Assembly: GCA_021203285.1 (NCBI GenBank)
Contig: JAJQBM010000278.1
Span: 1-7,188, forward strand
DNA length: 7,188 bases
DNA from: Clostridiales bacterium
Lineage (GTDB): Bacteria > Bacillota > Clostridia > Lachnospirales > Lachnospiraceae
Direction of reading: 5' to 3'
Shown here: piece by piece, positions 1 through 7,151 of the stretch
Layout: the number at the start of each line of letters is the position of its first letter
How positions within the stretch are numbered: the stretch's first letter is position 1
Made by a program: the position numbers and the translations under genes
The notes under the pieces: model-generated
What the model saw: the letters and a program-made list of their open reading frames with translations, nothing else
What the model was told of the DNA's origin: nothing
Databases searched by the model: none

Positions 1-1
1 T

Positions 2-1321
2 CATACTCTCCGTCACGCACACCCGCGGCATGATGCACCGCTCGAAGCCCAGCCGTCTCGCCTCCTGCACGCGTTGGAGGGGCATGCTGACCGCGCGGAC
101 CTCACCGCTCAATCCCACCTCGCCGAAACAGATTGTCTTGTCTGAGATGGGGATCTCCTTCTGACTGGATACAATGGCGAGGACGATGCCGAGGTCGATG
201 GCCGGTTCGTTCATGCGGACGCCCCCGGCAATGTTGATGTAGGCATCGCAGGAGGACAGGCCGAGTCCCGCCCGCTTCTCAAGGACTGCCATCAGGAGGT
301 TCACGCGGTTTAAGTCCGCGCCCGCCGCCGTCCGCCGCGGCAAGCCGAAATTCGTCTTGCAGATCAGTGCCTGAATCTCCACCAGAATCGGGCGCGTTCC
401 CTCGATGGAGCACGCCACTACGGAGCCGGAGGCGCCCTCCGGTTTCCCGTTCAGCATGTATTCGGAAGGGTTCGGCACCTCCGCCAACCCTTCCCTGCGC
501 ATCTCGAAGACCCCGATCTCATTTGTGGAGCCGAAGCGGTTTTTCACGCCGCGAAGGACACGGTATGCCGCATGCCGGTCGCCCTCGAAATACAGGACAC
601 AGTCTACCATGTGCTCCAGCACGCGCGGTCCCGCCACCACGCCCTCCTTCGTCACATGACCTACAAGGAAAATCGTGATGCCGCAGGACTTCGCCAACTG
701 CAGAAACAGGCCGGTCGCCTGACGGATCTGGGAAACACTGCCCGGCGCGGAGGAAACCTCCTCGCTGTACATCGTCTGCACCGAATCAATGATTGCAACC
801 TCCGGCTTCTCACGCTTCAGGACCTCCGCGACCGTCTCTAAATCCGTCTCACAGAGCAGCTTCAGTGAGTCGGTGAAGTTGCCGATCCGCTCCGCCCGGA
901 TCCGGATCTGCTGCAGCGACTCCTCCCCGGAGACATAGAGTGCCTTCCGCGCATCGACCGCCAGATTCCGGCAGACCTGCAGTAAAAGCGTCGACTTCCC
1001 GATACCCGGGTCGCCGCCCACCAGTACCAGAGAACCGGGCACAATTCCGCCGCCCAGCACCCGGTCAAGCTCCCCGATCCCGGTGGAAAACCGCTCCTGC
1101 CCGCTCATCTCCACGTTGGAGAGCGTCACCGGCTTCGCTGCCCGCGCGGACATCCTGCCTCCGTTCACACCGCCACCGGCTCCGCTGCCGGAGCGCTTCG
1201 GCGTCGTTGGCTCCTCCACGAAAGAATTCCACGCATGACAGGCCGGGCACTGACCCATCCACTTCGCGGACTCATATCCGCATTCCTGACAGAAGAAAGT
1301 TGTGTTCTTACTCTTGGCCAT
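2..1321 (-). CDS. radA: DNA repair protein RadA/Sms (C-terminus cut by window edge)
   Basis: RadA is a RecA-like ATPase and DnaB-like helicase that extends recombination intermediates by branch migration in the cytoplasm. About 440 residues are visible and no stop is reached, so roughly the last 15-20 residues of a usual 450-460 residue protein are missing. An N-terminal zinc finger has paired cysteines C11/C14 and C25/C28. Walker A is GGDPGIGKST (102-111), the Walker B aspartate is D179 in VAIIDSVQ, and the RadA-specific KNRFG motif is at 260-264. The rest (about 290 onward) matches the Lon-protease-like domain. The ATG start is fixed by a perfect AGGAGG (1327-1332) five bases upstream and by the zinc finger following at once. 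It starts 14 bases after the clpC stop, so the two are almost certainly cotranscribed. The identification is very secure. Confidence 0.97.
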   Translation of the reverse strand, partial: MAKSKNTTFFCQECGYESAKWMGQCPACHAWNSFVEEPTTPKRSGSGAGGGVNGGRMSARAAKPVTLSNVEMSGQERFSTGIGELDRVLGGGIVPGSLVLVGGDPGIGKSTLLLQVCRNLAVDARKALYVSGEESLQQIRIRAERIGNFTDSLKLLCETDLETVAEVLKREKPEVAIIDSVQTMYSEEVSSAPGSVSQIRQATGLFLQLAKSCGITIFLVGHVTKEGVVAGPRVLEHMVDCVLYFEGDRHAAYRVLRGVKNRFGSTNEIGVFEMRREGLAEVPNPSEYMLNGKPEGASGSVVACSIEGTRPILVEIQALICKTNFGLPRRTAAGADLNRVNLLMAVLEKRAGLGLSSCDAYINIAGGVRMNEPAIDLGIVLAIVSSQKEIPISDKTICFGEVGLSGEVRAVSMPLQRVQEARRLGFERCIMPRVCVTESM

Positions 1322-1335
1322 GCTTACCTCCTATT

Positions 1336-3780
1336 TTAAGTCAGGAATACAACCTCCCCTTTTCGAACCGTCACCGTGACGGCATCCCCCTCCCGGACAC
1401 GCCCCGCGAGGATCTCATCCGCCAGCCGGTCCTCCACCATCGTCTGGAGCGCCCGCCGCAGCGGCCGCGCGCCGTATCTCGGCTCGTAAGCCTGATCGAC
1501 GATATACCGCTTCACCGGATCGCGGATCACCACCTCGATCCCCATCTGCTTTTTGCACCGGTCGACGAGATCCCGCGTCATCAGGGAGACAATCTGCTTC
1601 ATATGCTCCTTCGAGAGCGCGTGGAAAACAATCGTCTCATCGATACGGTTCAAAAACTCCGGTTTGAAAATCCGCCGTACTTCCTCCATCACATTGGATT
1701 TCATGCGCTCGTAATCCTGCTGCTCATCCTCCGCCGCGGCAAACCCGAGCTTTTTCGGCTCCACAATGGACTTTGCCCCGGCATTGGAGGTCATGATAAT
1801 AATCGTGTTTTTAAAATCCACCTTCCGCCCCTGCGCGTCCGTGATATGGCCGTCGTCCAGCACCTGAAGCAGGATGTTGAACACATCTGGATGTGCCTTC
1901 TCAATCTCATCAAAGAGAATGACTGAGTACGGGTGGCGGCGCACCTGCTCGGAGAGCTGCCCGCCCTCGTCATAACCCACATAGCCCGGCGGCGATCCGA
2001 TCATCCGCGAAACACTGTGTTTCTCCATATATTCCGACATATCCACGCGGATCATGGCATCCTCGGTTCCGAACACCTCCGCGGCCAGTGCCTTGGAAAT
2101 CTCGGTCTTCCCAACGCCGGTCGGTCCCAGAAAAAGGAAGGATCCGATCGGGCGGGAGGGATCCTTTAACCCCACTCTCCCGCGGCGAACCGCACGCGAC
2201 ACCGCCGCGACCGCCTCGTCCTGCGCGATAACCCGCTTGTGAAGCGAACTCTCCATCCGTTTCAGCCGCGCGGATTCGCTCTCTGTCAAACGCTTAACCG
2301 GAATATGCGTCCACTCGGCCACAACCTCCGCCACCTCGTTTTCCCCGACGGAACGCTGCCGGTGCCCGCCGGAGGCGCGCTGTTTTTTCAGTGCCTTTGC
2401 ATATTCATCCCGGATGCCCATCAGCTCCGCACGAATCTCCGAGGCAAGGTCAAAATCTTCCTTAGCCAATGCTTTCTCGAACTGTCTGTCCAGCGCATCG
2501 CACCGATCCTGCAGCTCCTGTGTTCCATCCGATCTGGAATACCCGCGCAGGTGAATCTTGGAGGCCGCCTCGTCCATCAGATCGATCGCCTTATCCGGCA
2601 GAAAACGGTCGCTGATATAGCGCGCGGAAAACTCCGCCGCAGCGCGGACGCCCTTTTCCGTGATTGTCACCTGATGATGCTCCTCATACCGGCTCTTCAG
2701 TCCTTCCAGAATCTGCACGGTCTCCTCAATACTCGGCTCTTCCACCATGACAGACTGGAAACGCCGCTCCAACGCCGCGTCCTTCTCGATATATCGTCGA
2801 TACTCCCGCACCGTGGTCGTGCCGATCACCTGAATCTGCCCCCGCGAGAGCGCCGGTTTCATGATGTTCGCCGCATCCAGAGCGCCCTCCGCTCCGCCTG
2901 CGCCGATGATGGTGTGAAGCTCATCGATAAAAAGAAGGACATCCTTTGCCCCCTCGATTTCCTTCAGTATCCCTTTCATCCGCTCCTCGAACTCGCCGCG
3001 GTATTTCGTCCCGGCTACCATGCCCGGAACATCCAGAGACAGCACTCTCCGGTTTTTCAGAAACTCCGGGACATCTCCGGCCGCGATCCGCTGCGCAAGG
3101 CCCTCCACAATGGCGGTTTTTCCCACGCCGGGCTCCCCGATCAGGCAGGGATTGTTTTTGCCTCGTCGGCTTAAGATCTGGATCACACGCGTAAGCTCTG
3201 CCTCCCGGCCGACCAGCGGATCTAGCTCCCCTGCCCGCGCGCGCTGTGTCAGGTCCGCGGAAAAACGGTCCAGCAGCGGCGCCGCCCCGGCCTCCGCATT
3301 CTTTCCGCCGCTCCCTTTTTTCACCTTGGCGTACTCCATGGGCTTACCCATCGCCTGCATGACCTGCCCGTAGATCTGGCTCTCATTCAGGCTCAGCAGC
3401 GTCAGGATCTGTGCGGCGGTGCACTCCGCGCACTCCAAAACGGCCAGAAGCAGATGCTCTGTTCCGACCTGATCGCTCTCGTATTTCTGTGCCAGCTCCG
3501 CCGCCTGCTGCAGAACACGGTCTGCCTCCGGCAAAAGCGGCATCTTCTCCGACGGTTCCGCCTCCGCGGCCGGCAGGATCATCTCGTCGATCATGCGGCG
3601 AATCATGGCCTCATTCACCGACTGTCCGCGGAGCACCTGTCCTGCCACACCGTTTTTCTCACGCAGCATGGCGAGCAGAATGTATTCTGTGCCGAGCGCC
3701 GCCCGGCCGTTTTCCCTTGCAAGAGTCTGCGCGGCGCGCAGTACCTGCCGTGCCTGTTTTGTAAATGCTTGGGAATGCAC
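1336..3780 (-). CDS. clpC: ATP-dependent Clp protease ATP-binding subunit ClpC (GTG start)
   Basis: This is a Hsp100 AAA+ unfoldase that threads damaged or regulatory proteins into ClpP. At 814 residues it has the usual ClpC length. Two Clp-N repeats span about 1-145. The first AAA+ module has Walker A GEPGVGKT (215-222), pore loop around Y260, Walker B VLLFIDE (281-287) and arginine finger region ALERRF (336-341). A UVR-type coiled coil at about 428-461 marks ClpC rather than ClpA or ClpB. The second module has Walker A GPTGVGKT (552-559), pore loop PPGYVGY (597-603), Walker B VILFDE (620-625), sensor 1 TSNAG (664-668) and sensor 2 GARPLRR (770-776). LGF at 678-680 aligns with the ClpP-docking tripeptide. 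The start is GTG: an in-frame TAA lies three codons upstream and no ATG follows nearby. An unusual CAEC sits in the second N repeat (117-120). It is flanked by a GntR gene upstream and radA downstream. Confidence 0.97.
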   Translation of the reverse strand: MHSQAFTKQARQVLRAAQTLARENGRAALGTEYILLAMLREKNGVAGQVLRGQSVNEAMIRRMIDEMILPAAEAEPSEKMPLLPEADRVLQQAAELAQKYESDQVGTEHLLLAVLECAECTAAQILTLLSLNESQIYGQVMQAMGKPMEYAKVKKGSGGKNAEAGAAPLLDRFSADLTQRARAGELDPLVGREAELTRVIQILSRRGKNNPCLIGEPGVGKTAIVEGLAQRIAAGDVPEFLKNRRVLSLDVPGMVAGTKYRGEFEERMKGILKEIEGAKDVLLFIDELHTIIGAGGAEGALDAANIMKPALSRGQIQVIGTTTVREYRRYIEKDAALERRFQSVMVEEPSIEETVQILEGLKSRYEEHHQVTITEKGVRAAAEFSARYISDRFLPDKAIDLMDEAASKIHLRGYSRSDGTQELQDRCDALDRQFEKALAKEDFDLASEIRAELMGIRDEYAKALKKQRASGGHRQRSVGENEVAEVVAEWTHIPVKRLTESESARLKRMESSLHKRVIAQDEAVAAVSRAVRRGRVGLKDPSRPIGSFLFLGPTGVGKTEISKALAAEVFGTEDAMIRVDMSEYMEKHSVSRMIGSPPGYVGYDEGGQLSEQVRRHPYSVILFDEIEKAHPDVFNILLQVLDDGHITDAQGRKVDFKNTIIIMTSNAGAKSIVEPKKLGFAAAEDEQQDYERMKSNVMEEVRRIFKPEFLNRIDETIVFHALSKEHMKQIVSLMTRDLVDRCKKQMGIEVVIRDPVKRYIVDQAYEPRYGARPLRRALQTMVEDRLADEILAGRVREGDAVTVTVRKGEVVFLT

Positions 3781-3795
3781 GTGTTCTTACCTCAC
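3781..3795 (-). promoter_or_regulatory. clpC ribosome binding site overlapping the gntR stop codon
   Basis: Read on the minus strand, GTGAGG (3790-3795) lies nine bases before the GTG start of clpC. The TGA stop of the upstream GntR gene (3792-3794) falls inside this motif. Ribosomes finishing the regulator therefore release on the clpC initiation site, which suggests translational coupling. The weaker Shine-Dalgarno and GTG start fit dependence on the upstream gene; that dependence is inference. Confidence 0.7.
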
Positions 3796-4169
3796 TTTTC
3801 ACTCTCATACTCTGAATAAATGCTGTCAACCACCTGATGGGTTTCCTCTCTGCTGACTCCATTGCAGTAGCCCCGTGCAATGATCAGGCGGAGGTTCTCC
3901 CGCATCTCCTCCATGGCCTTCAGTCTGTCAATATCCACCGCAATAACCGCACCGGTCCTGCGCCCCAGACGGAGGAGTCCCTCCTGACGAAGCACCGCGT
4001 AAGCCTTATTCACCGTGTGCATATTGATGCCGATGGTCTCCGCGAGCTGCCGCACAGAGGGCAGTGAATCGCCCTCCCGGTACTGCCGGGTGGCGATTCC
4101 GTAAATAATCTGATTTCGAAGCTGGATGTACAGTGCCTCCTCGCTTTCAAAATCTATCTCGATCTGCAT
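3792..4169 (-). CDS. GntR-family transcriptional regulator, short YtrA-like type
   Basis: This is a 125-residue DNA-binding protein with a winged helix at about 10-78. The opening EEALYIQLRNQIIYGI, then GDSLPSVRQLAETIGIN, the recognition helix region MHTVNKAYAVLRQEG (50-64) and the wing LLRLGRRTGAVIA (65-77) are classic GntR features. After the wing only about 45 helical residues remain, with no large ligand domain, which is the layout of the YtrA subfamily, where the tail dimerises. YtrA-type regulators usually repress their own operon, often with ABC transporter genes; here the partner is clpC, 11 bases downstream. The ATG follows AAAGGA (4181-4186) at eleven bases; an upstream ATG at 4175-4177 is out of frame. 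By position it replaces the ctsR-mcsA-mcsB block often found before clpC. Its effector is unknown, and control of clpC is inference from context. Confidence 0.93.
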   Translation of the reverse strand: MQIEIDFESEEALYIQLRNQIIYGIATRQYREGDSLPSVRQLAETIGINMHTVNKAYAVLRQEGLLRLGRRTGAVIAVDIDRLKAMEEMRENLRLIIARGYCNGVSREETHQVVDSIYSEYESEK

Positions 4170-4179
4170 GTTGTCATGG

Positions 4180-4208
4180 TTCCTTTCGCTAATCTATCGT
4201 TTCCTTTC
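4180..4208 (-). repeat. Direct repeat GAAAGGAA with 21-base period, possible operator
   Basis: The 47-base spacer before the GntR gene holds two identical copies of GAAAGGAA on the minus strand (4201-4208 and 4180-4187), starting exactly 21 bases apart, about two helical turns. Between them is an imperfect palindrome, CGaTAgatTAgCG (4187-4199). The copy nearer the gene also serves as its Shine-Dalgarno. The spacing and dyad would suit an autoregulatory site, but in so short a spacer a purine-rich repeat may be chance. Confidence 0.35.
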
Positions 4209-4216
4209 AACCGCAC

Positions 4217-5488
4217 CTACAAAAATTCCAGATCCTCGTCATCGTCATCGTAGAACTCCGGCTCATCCTCGTCGGCCGCGGCAGTCTCCTGCGGTGTTTC
4301 CTTCATCTCTTCTGCAGCCGCTTCTTCCGCACTCTCCGATGCGCTCACCGTATCCTCCGATACTTCCACGATACTCTCCTGTGCCGCAGCCGGGATCTCA
4401 TCTGTGACTTTCTCCTCTGTCTCATCCAGATACTGGTTCAGGAGCGCCTCGTAGTCCTCGCCCTCCATCAGATCCAGATTTAGAACGCTCACGCCCTTGA
4501 TCTCAGACTCCGCGCTTTCCTCCTGCACGGGAGCCTCCTCCACAATCGGCTCCCCGCGGCGTTTTTTCTTCTTCGCCTCAGGCTCCGCGGCAGTGTCTGT
4601 TTGACCGGTTCCCTGTGCATCCCGCATCACCCACTCGCCATCCGTCTCCTCCTCATAGAGACGCCGCAGTCTGCGATAGCGCACCGAGAAAATGATCACC
4701 AGCACCAGCAAAAGCAGACAGATCACCGCGAGCGCGCTGCCGATCATCCGGACGGTAGAATCCAGACTCAGCTCCGCGTCCGCGTCCGTCTCCTCTACAA
4801 TCGGAATGCTGTAGGACATGTTCAGCAGATTCTTCTGGAGTGATCCATCCTCGATATTGTAGACATACCAGCCGGTCTCCCCGATCTCATTCTGCCCGTA
4901 TACATAGTAAAAATCAACGATCGCGGCGTCATCCGCCACAAGCTCATCCGGCTCTAAAAGCTGGAGCGCGTTGATCGTGCCCTCGGCAAACTCGAGCGCG
5001 GTCTCAGTATAACGGTCCGACACCAGCGCAAGCTCCTCATCCGGAATGATGGTGAGTGTGACCGTCCCGCTCTGTGTCGTGAATACAAGAGACGCCGTCT
5101 CCCCGCTGACCGTTTCGTCCGCGGTACCCTCTGTATCATCCGCATCCGCCGTCTCCTCACTGTCTGCGGACGCCGTCTCACCGGTGATCAGGTCGCCGCG
5201 AACCCATCCGGTCCGCTCCGATCCGTTCACCTCATATGTGATCTGATACCATGTATTCCCGTCTGAGCCGGTGGTCTCATCCACGATGGTCACTTCCTGT
5301 CCCTGCGACAATCCGCCGACCTGCGCACCGTTGACCGCGGACTCCCGAACCACGATATTATCCGCCACGCACGAGGCCGAAGTCGCCCATGCCGTGGTCG
5401 AAAGGCCGCCCGCAGCGCAGCCCGCTGCCAGCGCAGCCGCGATGCCGAGAGTCGCTGTCTTTTTCCTCCAATACATTCTGTCTCTCAT
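4217..5488 (-). CDS. Membrane-anchored SH3-domain protein with long acidic cytoplasmic tail
   Basis: This 423-residue protein is not a named family I recognise as a whole. A basic N-terminus (MRDRMYWRKK) and an alanine-rich stretch form a signal sequence, with a signal-peptidase-like AWA at 33-35; LAAGC (20-24) also loosely resembles a lipobox. Residues 39-101 look like a bacterial SH3 domain, with DNIVVRESAV at its start and GWVRGDLI at its end, a fold often linked to cell-wall binding. A Thr/Glu/Asp-rich linker (102-131) leads to an unassigned extracytoplasmic domain (about 132-230). One membrane helix spans about 248-268, followed by basic YRRLRR, so the C-terminus should be inside. The tail has a KKKKRR patch (306-311) and then becomes extremely acidic, ending DDDDEDLEFL. 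AGAGG (5495-5499) six bases upstream supports the ATG. It starts 10 bases after ilvE, so the two are probably cotranscribed. Membrane topology is well supported; function is unknown. Confidence 0.9.
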   Translation of the reverse strand: MRDRMYWRKKTATLGIAAALAAGCAAGGLSTTAWATSASCVADNIVVRESAVNGAQVGGLSQGQEVTIVDETTGSDGNTWYQITYEVNGSERTGWVRGDLITGETASADSEETADADDTEGTADETVSGETASLVFTTQSGTVTLTIIPDEELALVSDRYTETALEFAEGTINALQLLEPDELVADDAAIVDFYYVYGQNEIGETGWYVYNIEDGSLQKNLLNMSYSIPIVEETDADAELSLDSTVRMIGSALAVICLLLLVLVIIFSVRYRRLRRLYEEETDGEWVMRDAQGTGQTDTAAEPEAKKKKRRGEPIVEEAPVQEESAESEIKGVSVLNLDLMEGEDYEALLNQYLDETEEKVTDEIPAAAQESIVEVSEDTVSASESAEEAAAEEMKETPQETAAADEDEPEFYDDDDEDLEFL

Positions 5489-5498
5489 TGCTTTCCTC

Positions 5499-6524
5499 TT
5501 ATTCCACTACCCGGATCCAACCCTCCGGAGCCTCCAGCTTGCCGTCCTGAATATCCACGAGCGTACCGCGGAGCTTTGCCATCACCGGTCCCATCTCATC
5601 CATACCGCTGGGTACGCAGATGTCTGTCCCGTGGTCGTAAATCTTGCCAACAGGGGAGATGACCGCCGCCGTGCCGCAGAGGCCGATCTCGGTAAACTCC
5701 GGCAGTTCATCCTTGTAAACGACCCTCTGCTCGACCTCCATGCCGAGATAATGCTCCGCCACATACATCAGGGAGCGGCGGGTGATGGAGGGAAGAATAC
5801 TGTCGGACAACGGTGTAGCCAGCTTTCCGTCCTTTGTGGCAAAGAGGAAATTCGCGCCGCCGGTCTCCTCCACCTTCGTCCGGGTGGACGGGTCGAGGTA
5901 CATATTCTCGGAAAAGCCCTCCTCGTGGGCGGTCACAATGGCGTGAAGACTCATGGCATAGTTCAAGCCGGCCTTGATGTCTCCGGTGCCGTGCGGCGCC
6001 GCCCGGTCGAAATCGGAGATCCGGATGTACAGCGGCTTCACACCGCCCTTGAAATACGGTCCCACCGGCGTGGTGAAGACACGGAACATATAGTCGTCCG
6101 CCGGCTTGACGCCGATCACGGAATTGTATCCGAACTCGTAGGGGCGGACATACAGAGTCGCGCCTGTCCCGTAGGGCGGCACATAGGCTGCGTTTGCGCG
6201 AACCGTCTCGACGACCGCCTCCACAAACTTCTCCTCCGGGTAGAGCGGCATCTCAAGCCGCTGCGCCGAGCTGGCCAGACGGCTCGCGTTCAGATCCGGG
6301 CGAAAGAGAACGATTTTTCCGTCCACAGTCTCATATGCCTTCAGGCCCTCAAACACAGTCTGTGCATACTGGAGAACCCCGGCGCACTCGTTCATGGTGA
6401 TGTTCGGGTCGGAGGTAAGCTGTCCCTCGTCCCACTTCCCGCCGGTGTACATGGAGACAAACCGCATGTCTGTCTGACGATACCCGAAATCAAGACTGCC
6501 CCAGTCGATATTTTTCTTTTCCAT
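5499..6524 (-). CDS. ilvE: Branched-chain amino acid aminotransferase
   Basis: This PLP-dependent fold-type IV enzyme transfers an amino group from glutamate to the keto acids of valine, leucine and isoleucine, the last step of their synthesis, and also works in reverse. It has 341 residues, the length of the BCAT branch resembling eukaryotic enzymes rather than the roughly 300-residue E. coli IlvE type. QTVFEGLKAY (55-64) is the family motif near the active site, and RLEMP (89-93) is typical of this branch. The Schiff-base lysine is K184 in GDIKAGLNYA. E220 in the EETGGANFLF segment should contact the PLP pyridine nitrogen. ILPSITRRSL (243-252) is the phosphate-binding loop, and GTAAVISPVG (284-293) completes the site. 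The ATG follows AGAGGG (6532-6537) seven bases upstream. It lies downstream of ilvN in the same direction; its stop overlaps the ribosome binding site of the SH3-protein gene. Confidence 0.96.
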   Translation of the reverse strand: MEKKNIDWGSLDFGYRQTDMRFVSMYTGGKWDEGQLTSDPNITMNECAGVLQYAQTVFEGLKAYETVDGKIVLFRPDLNASRLASSAQRLEMPLYPEEKFVEAVVETVRANAAYVPPYGTGATLYVRPYEFGYNSVIGVKPADDYMFRVFTTPVGPYFKGGVKPLYIRISDFDRAAPHGTGDIKAGLNYAMSLHAIVTAHEEGFSENMYLDPSTRTKVEETGGANFLFATKDGKLATPLSDSILPSITRRSLMYVAEHYLGMEVEQRVVYKDELPEFTEIGLCGTAAVISPVGKIYDHGTDICVPSGMDEMGPVMAKLRGTLVDIQDGKLEAPEGWIRVVE

Positions 6525-6551
6525 AGTGTTTCCCTCTTTCTATATTATGAT

Positions 6552-6606
6552 TGGTAAAACGAATTCTTACTGATAACACTCTACCGCAAAACAGTGCAAT
6601 TTACCA
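6552..6606. repeat. Seven-base inverted repeat in the ilvN-ilvE spacer
   Basis: TGGTAAA at 6552-6558 is exactly complementary to TTTACCA at 6600-6606, with 41 bases between. The arms bracket the candidate ilvE promoter. The arm nearer ilvE could instead form a local hairpin with GTAAGA of the minus strand (stem GUAAGA/UUUUAC, five-base loop, one G-U pair). No T-run follows either form on the minus strand, so neither looks like an intrinsic terminator. It may be an operator or leader structure; chance is not excluded. Confidence 0.35.
6570..6599 (-). promoter_or_regulatory. Candidate extended -10 promoter for ilvE and downstream genes
   Basis: Minus-strand TTGCAC (6594-6599) could be a weak -35, and 18 bases later TATCAG (6570-6575) matches the -10 consensus at four of six positions. 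It is preceded by TG at the extended -10 spacing (TGTTATCAG). Transcription would begin near 6563 and give a leader of about 39 bases. The rest of the 126-base spacer (6525-6650) holds no gene I can support. A competing -10-like CATAAT lies nearer ilvE but lacks a -35. Confidence 0.35.
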
Positions 6607-6650
6607 GACCTTTTTTCTGTGCGGCCGCAATGAACGGCTGTTGTTTGCGA

Positions 6651-7151
6651 TCAGCGGCAGGATGTGCTGATGGACTCAATCGCGACCGCACCGCCGCGGA
6701 CGATCTCCACCTGCGCGAATCTAGACTTCAGCAGGCGGATCAGCTCATTGTTCCTCCGCTCCGTCAGCATGCACTCCAGAAGAACACTGTCCGGCCCGAT
6801 GTCAACCACATGGACGGAAAAAACGTCTGCAATGCGAAAAACCTCCGCCTTGTCCGCGTCCGTGCATTTCTTCACCTTTGCAAACAGCACTTCCTTCATG
6901 TGGATCGGCGTATCGGTCAGATCCATGACCTTGATGACCTCCACCATGCGGTTTAACTGCTTTTTGATTTGTTCAAAGGTCAGGTCGTCGCAGATACTCG
7001 TGATCGTCATGCGGGAAATGTCCTCGTCCTCCGTGGTTCCGACCGTCAGGCTCTCCAGATTGTAGGACTTTCCGGCAAACAGACCGGCAATTTTTGCGAG
7101 GACGCCGACCTCGTTCTCTACATAGAGGGCAATCCATCGATTTTTAAGCAT
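6651..7151 (-). CDS. ilvN: Acetolactate synthase small (regulatory) subunit
   Basis: This subunit activates the catalytic subunit IlvB and makes it sensitive to valine; the enzyme makes acetolactate or acetohydroxybutyrate for valine, leucine and isoleucine. It has 166 residues, normal for the IlvH/IlvN family. An ACT domain occupies about 4-78, with ENEVGVLAKIAGLF, YNLESLTVG and SRMTI as its signatures. G16 and N31 align with E. coli IlvH G14 and N29, residues known for valine feedback, so inhibition is probably retained. The C-terminal domain (about 83-158) is complete, ending near VEIVRGGAVAIES. A perfect AGGAGG (7159-7164) seven bases before the ATG fixes the start. Whether the catalytic ilvB lies upstream cannot be seen. 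No T-run hairpin follows the stop on the minus strand (a run of A follows instead), so read-through into ilvE is possible. Confidence 0.95.
   Translation of the reverse strand: MLKNRWIALYVENEVGVLAKIAGLFAGKSYNLESLTVGTTEDEDISRMTITSICDDLTFEQIKKQLNRMVEVIKVMDLTDTPIHMKEVLFAKVKKCTDADKAEVFRIADVFSVHVVDIGPDSVLLECMLTERRNNELIRLLKSRFAQVEIVRGGAVAIESISTSCR

Noticed and set aside
2448..2454. A GGTCAAA heptad like half of a CtsR box
   Set aside because: It is a single copy inside the clpC coding sequence; a CtsR operator needs tandem heptads near a promoter. No such pair is seen before gntR-clpC.
940..3174. Long plus-strand open frames (940-1926 and 2239-3174) opposite radA and clpC
   Set aside because: Both lie opposite conserved ATPase coding sequence, lack domains and are Arg/Pro/His-rich, as expected for antisense shadows.
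4231..4252. Short tandem repeat of GTCATC units
   Set aside because: It simply encodes the run of aspartates near the C-terminus of the SH3 protein.
5271..6557. A 428-codon open frame on the plus strand opposite ilvE and the SH3 gene
   Set aside because: It is wholly antisense to two securely identified genes, has no recognisable domain, and its His/Arg/Leu-rich composition is typical of shadow frames in GC-rich DNA.
6611..6650. Possible terminator hairpin after ilvN (GCCG/CGGC stem near a run of six)
   Set aside because: In the direction of ilvN transcription the run is of A, not T, and the stem is only four pairs, so it does not fit an intrinsic terminator.
6525..6650. T-box leader for ilvE
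   Set aside because: The spacer is too short, and the conserved AGGGTGG-type T-box sequence and a terminator are absent.
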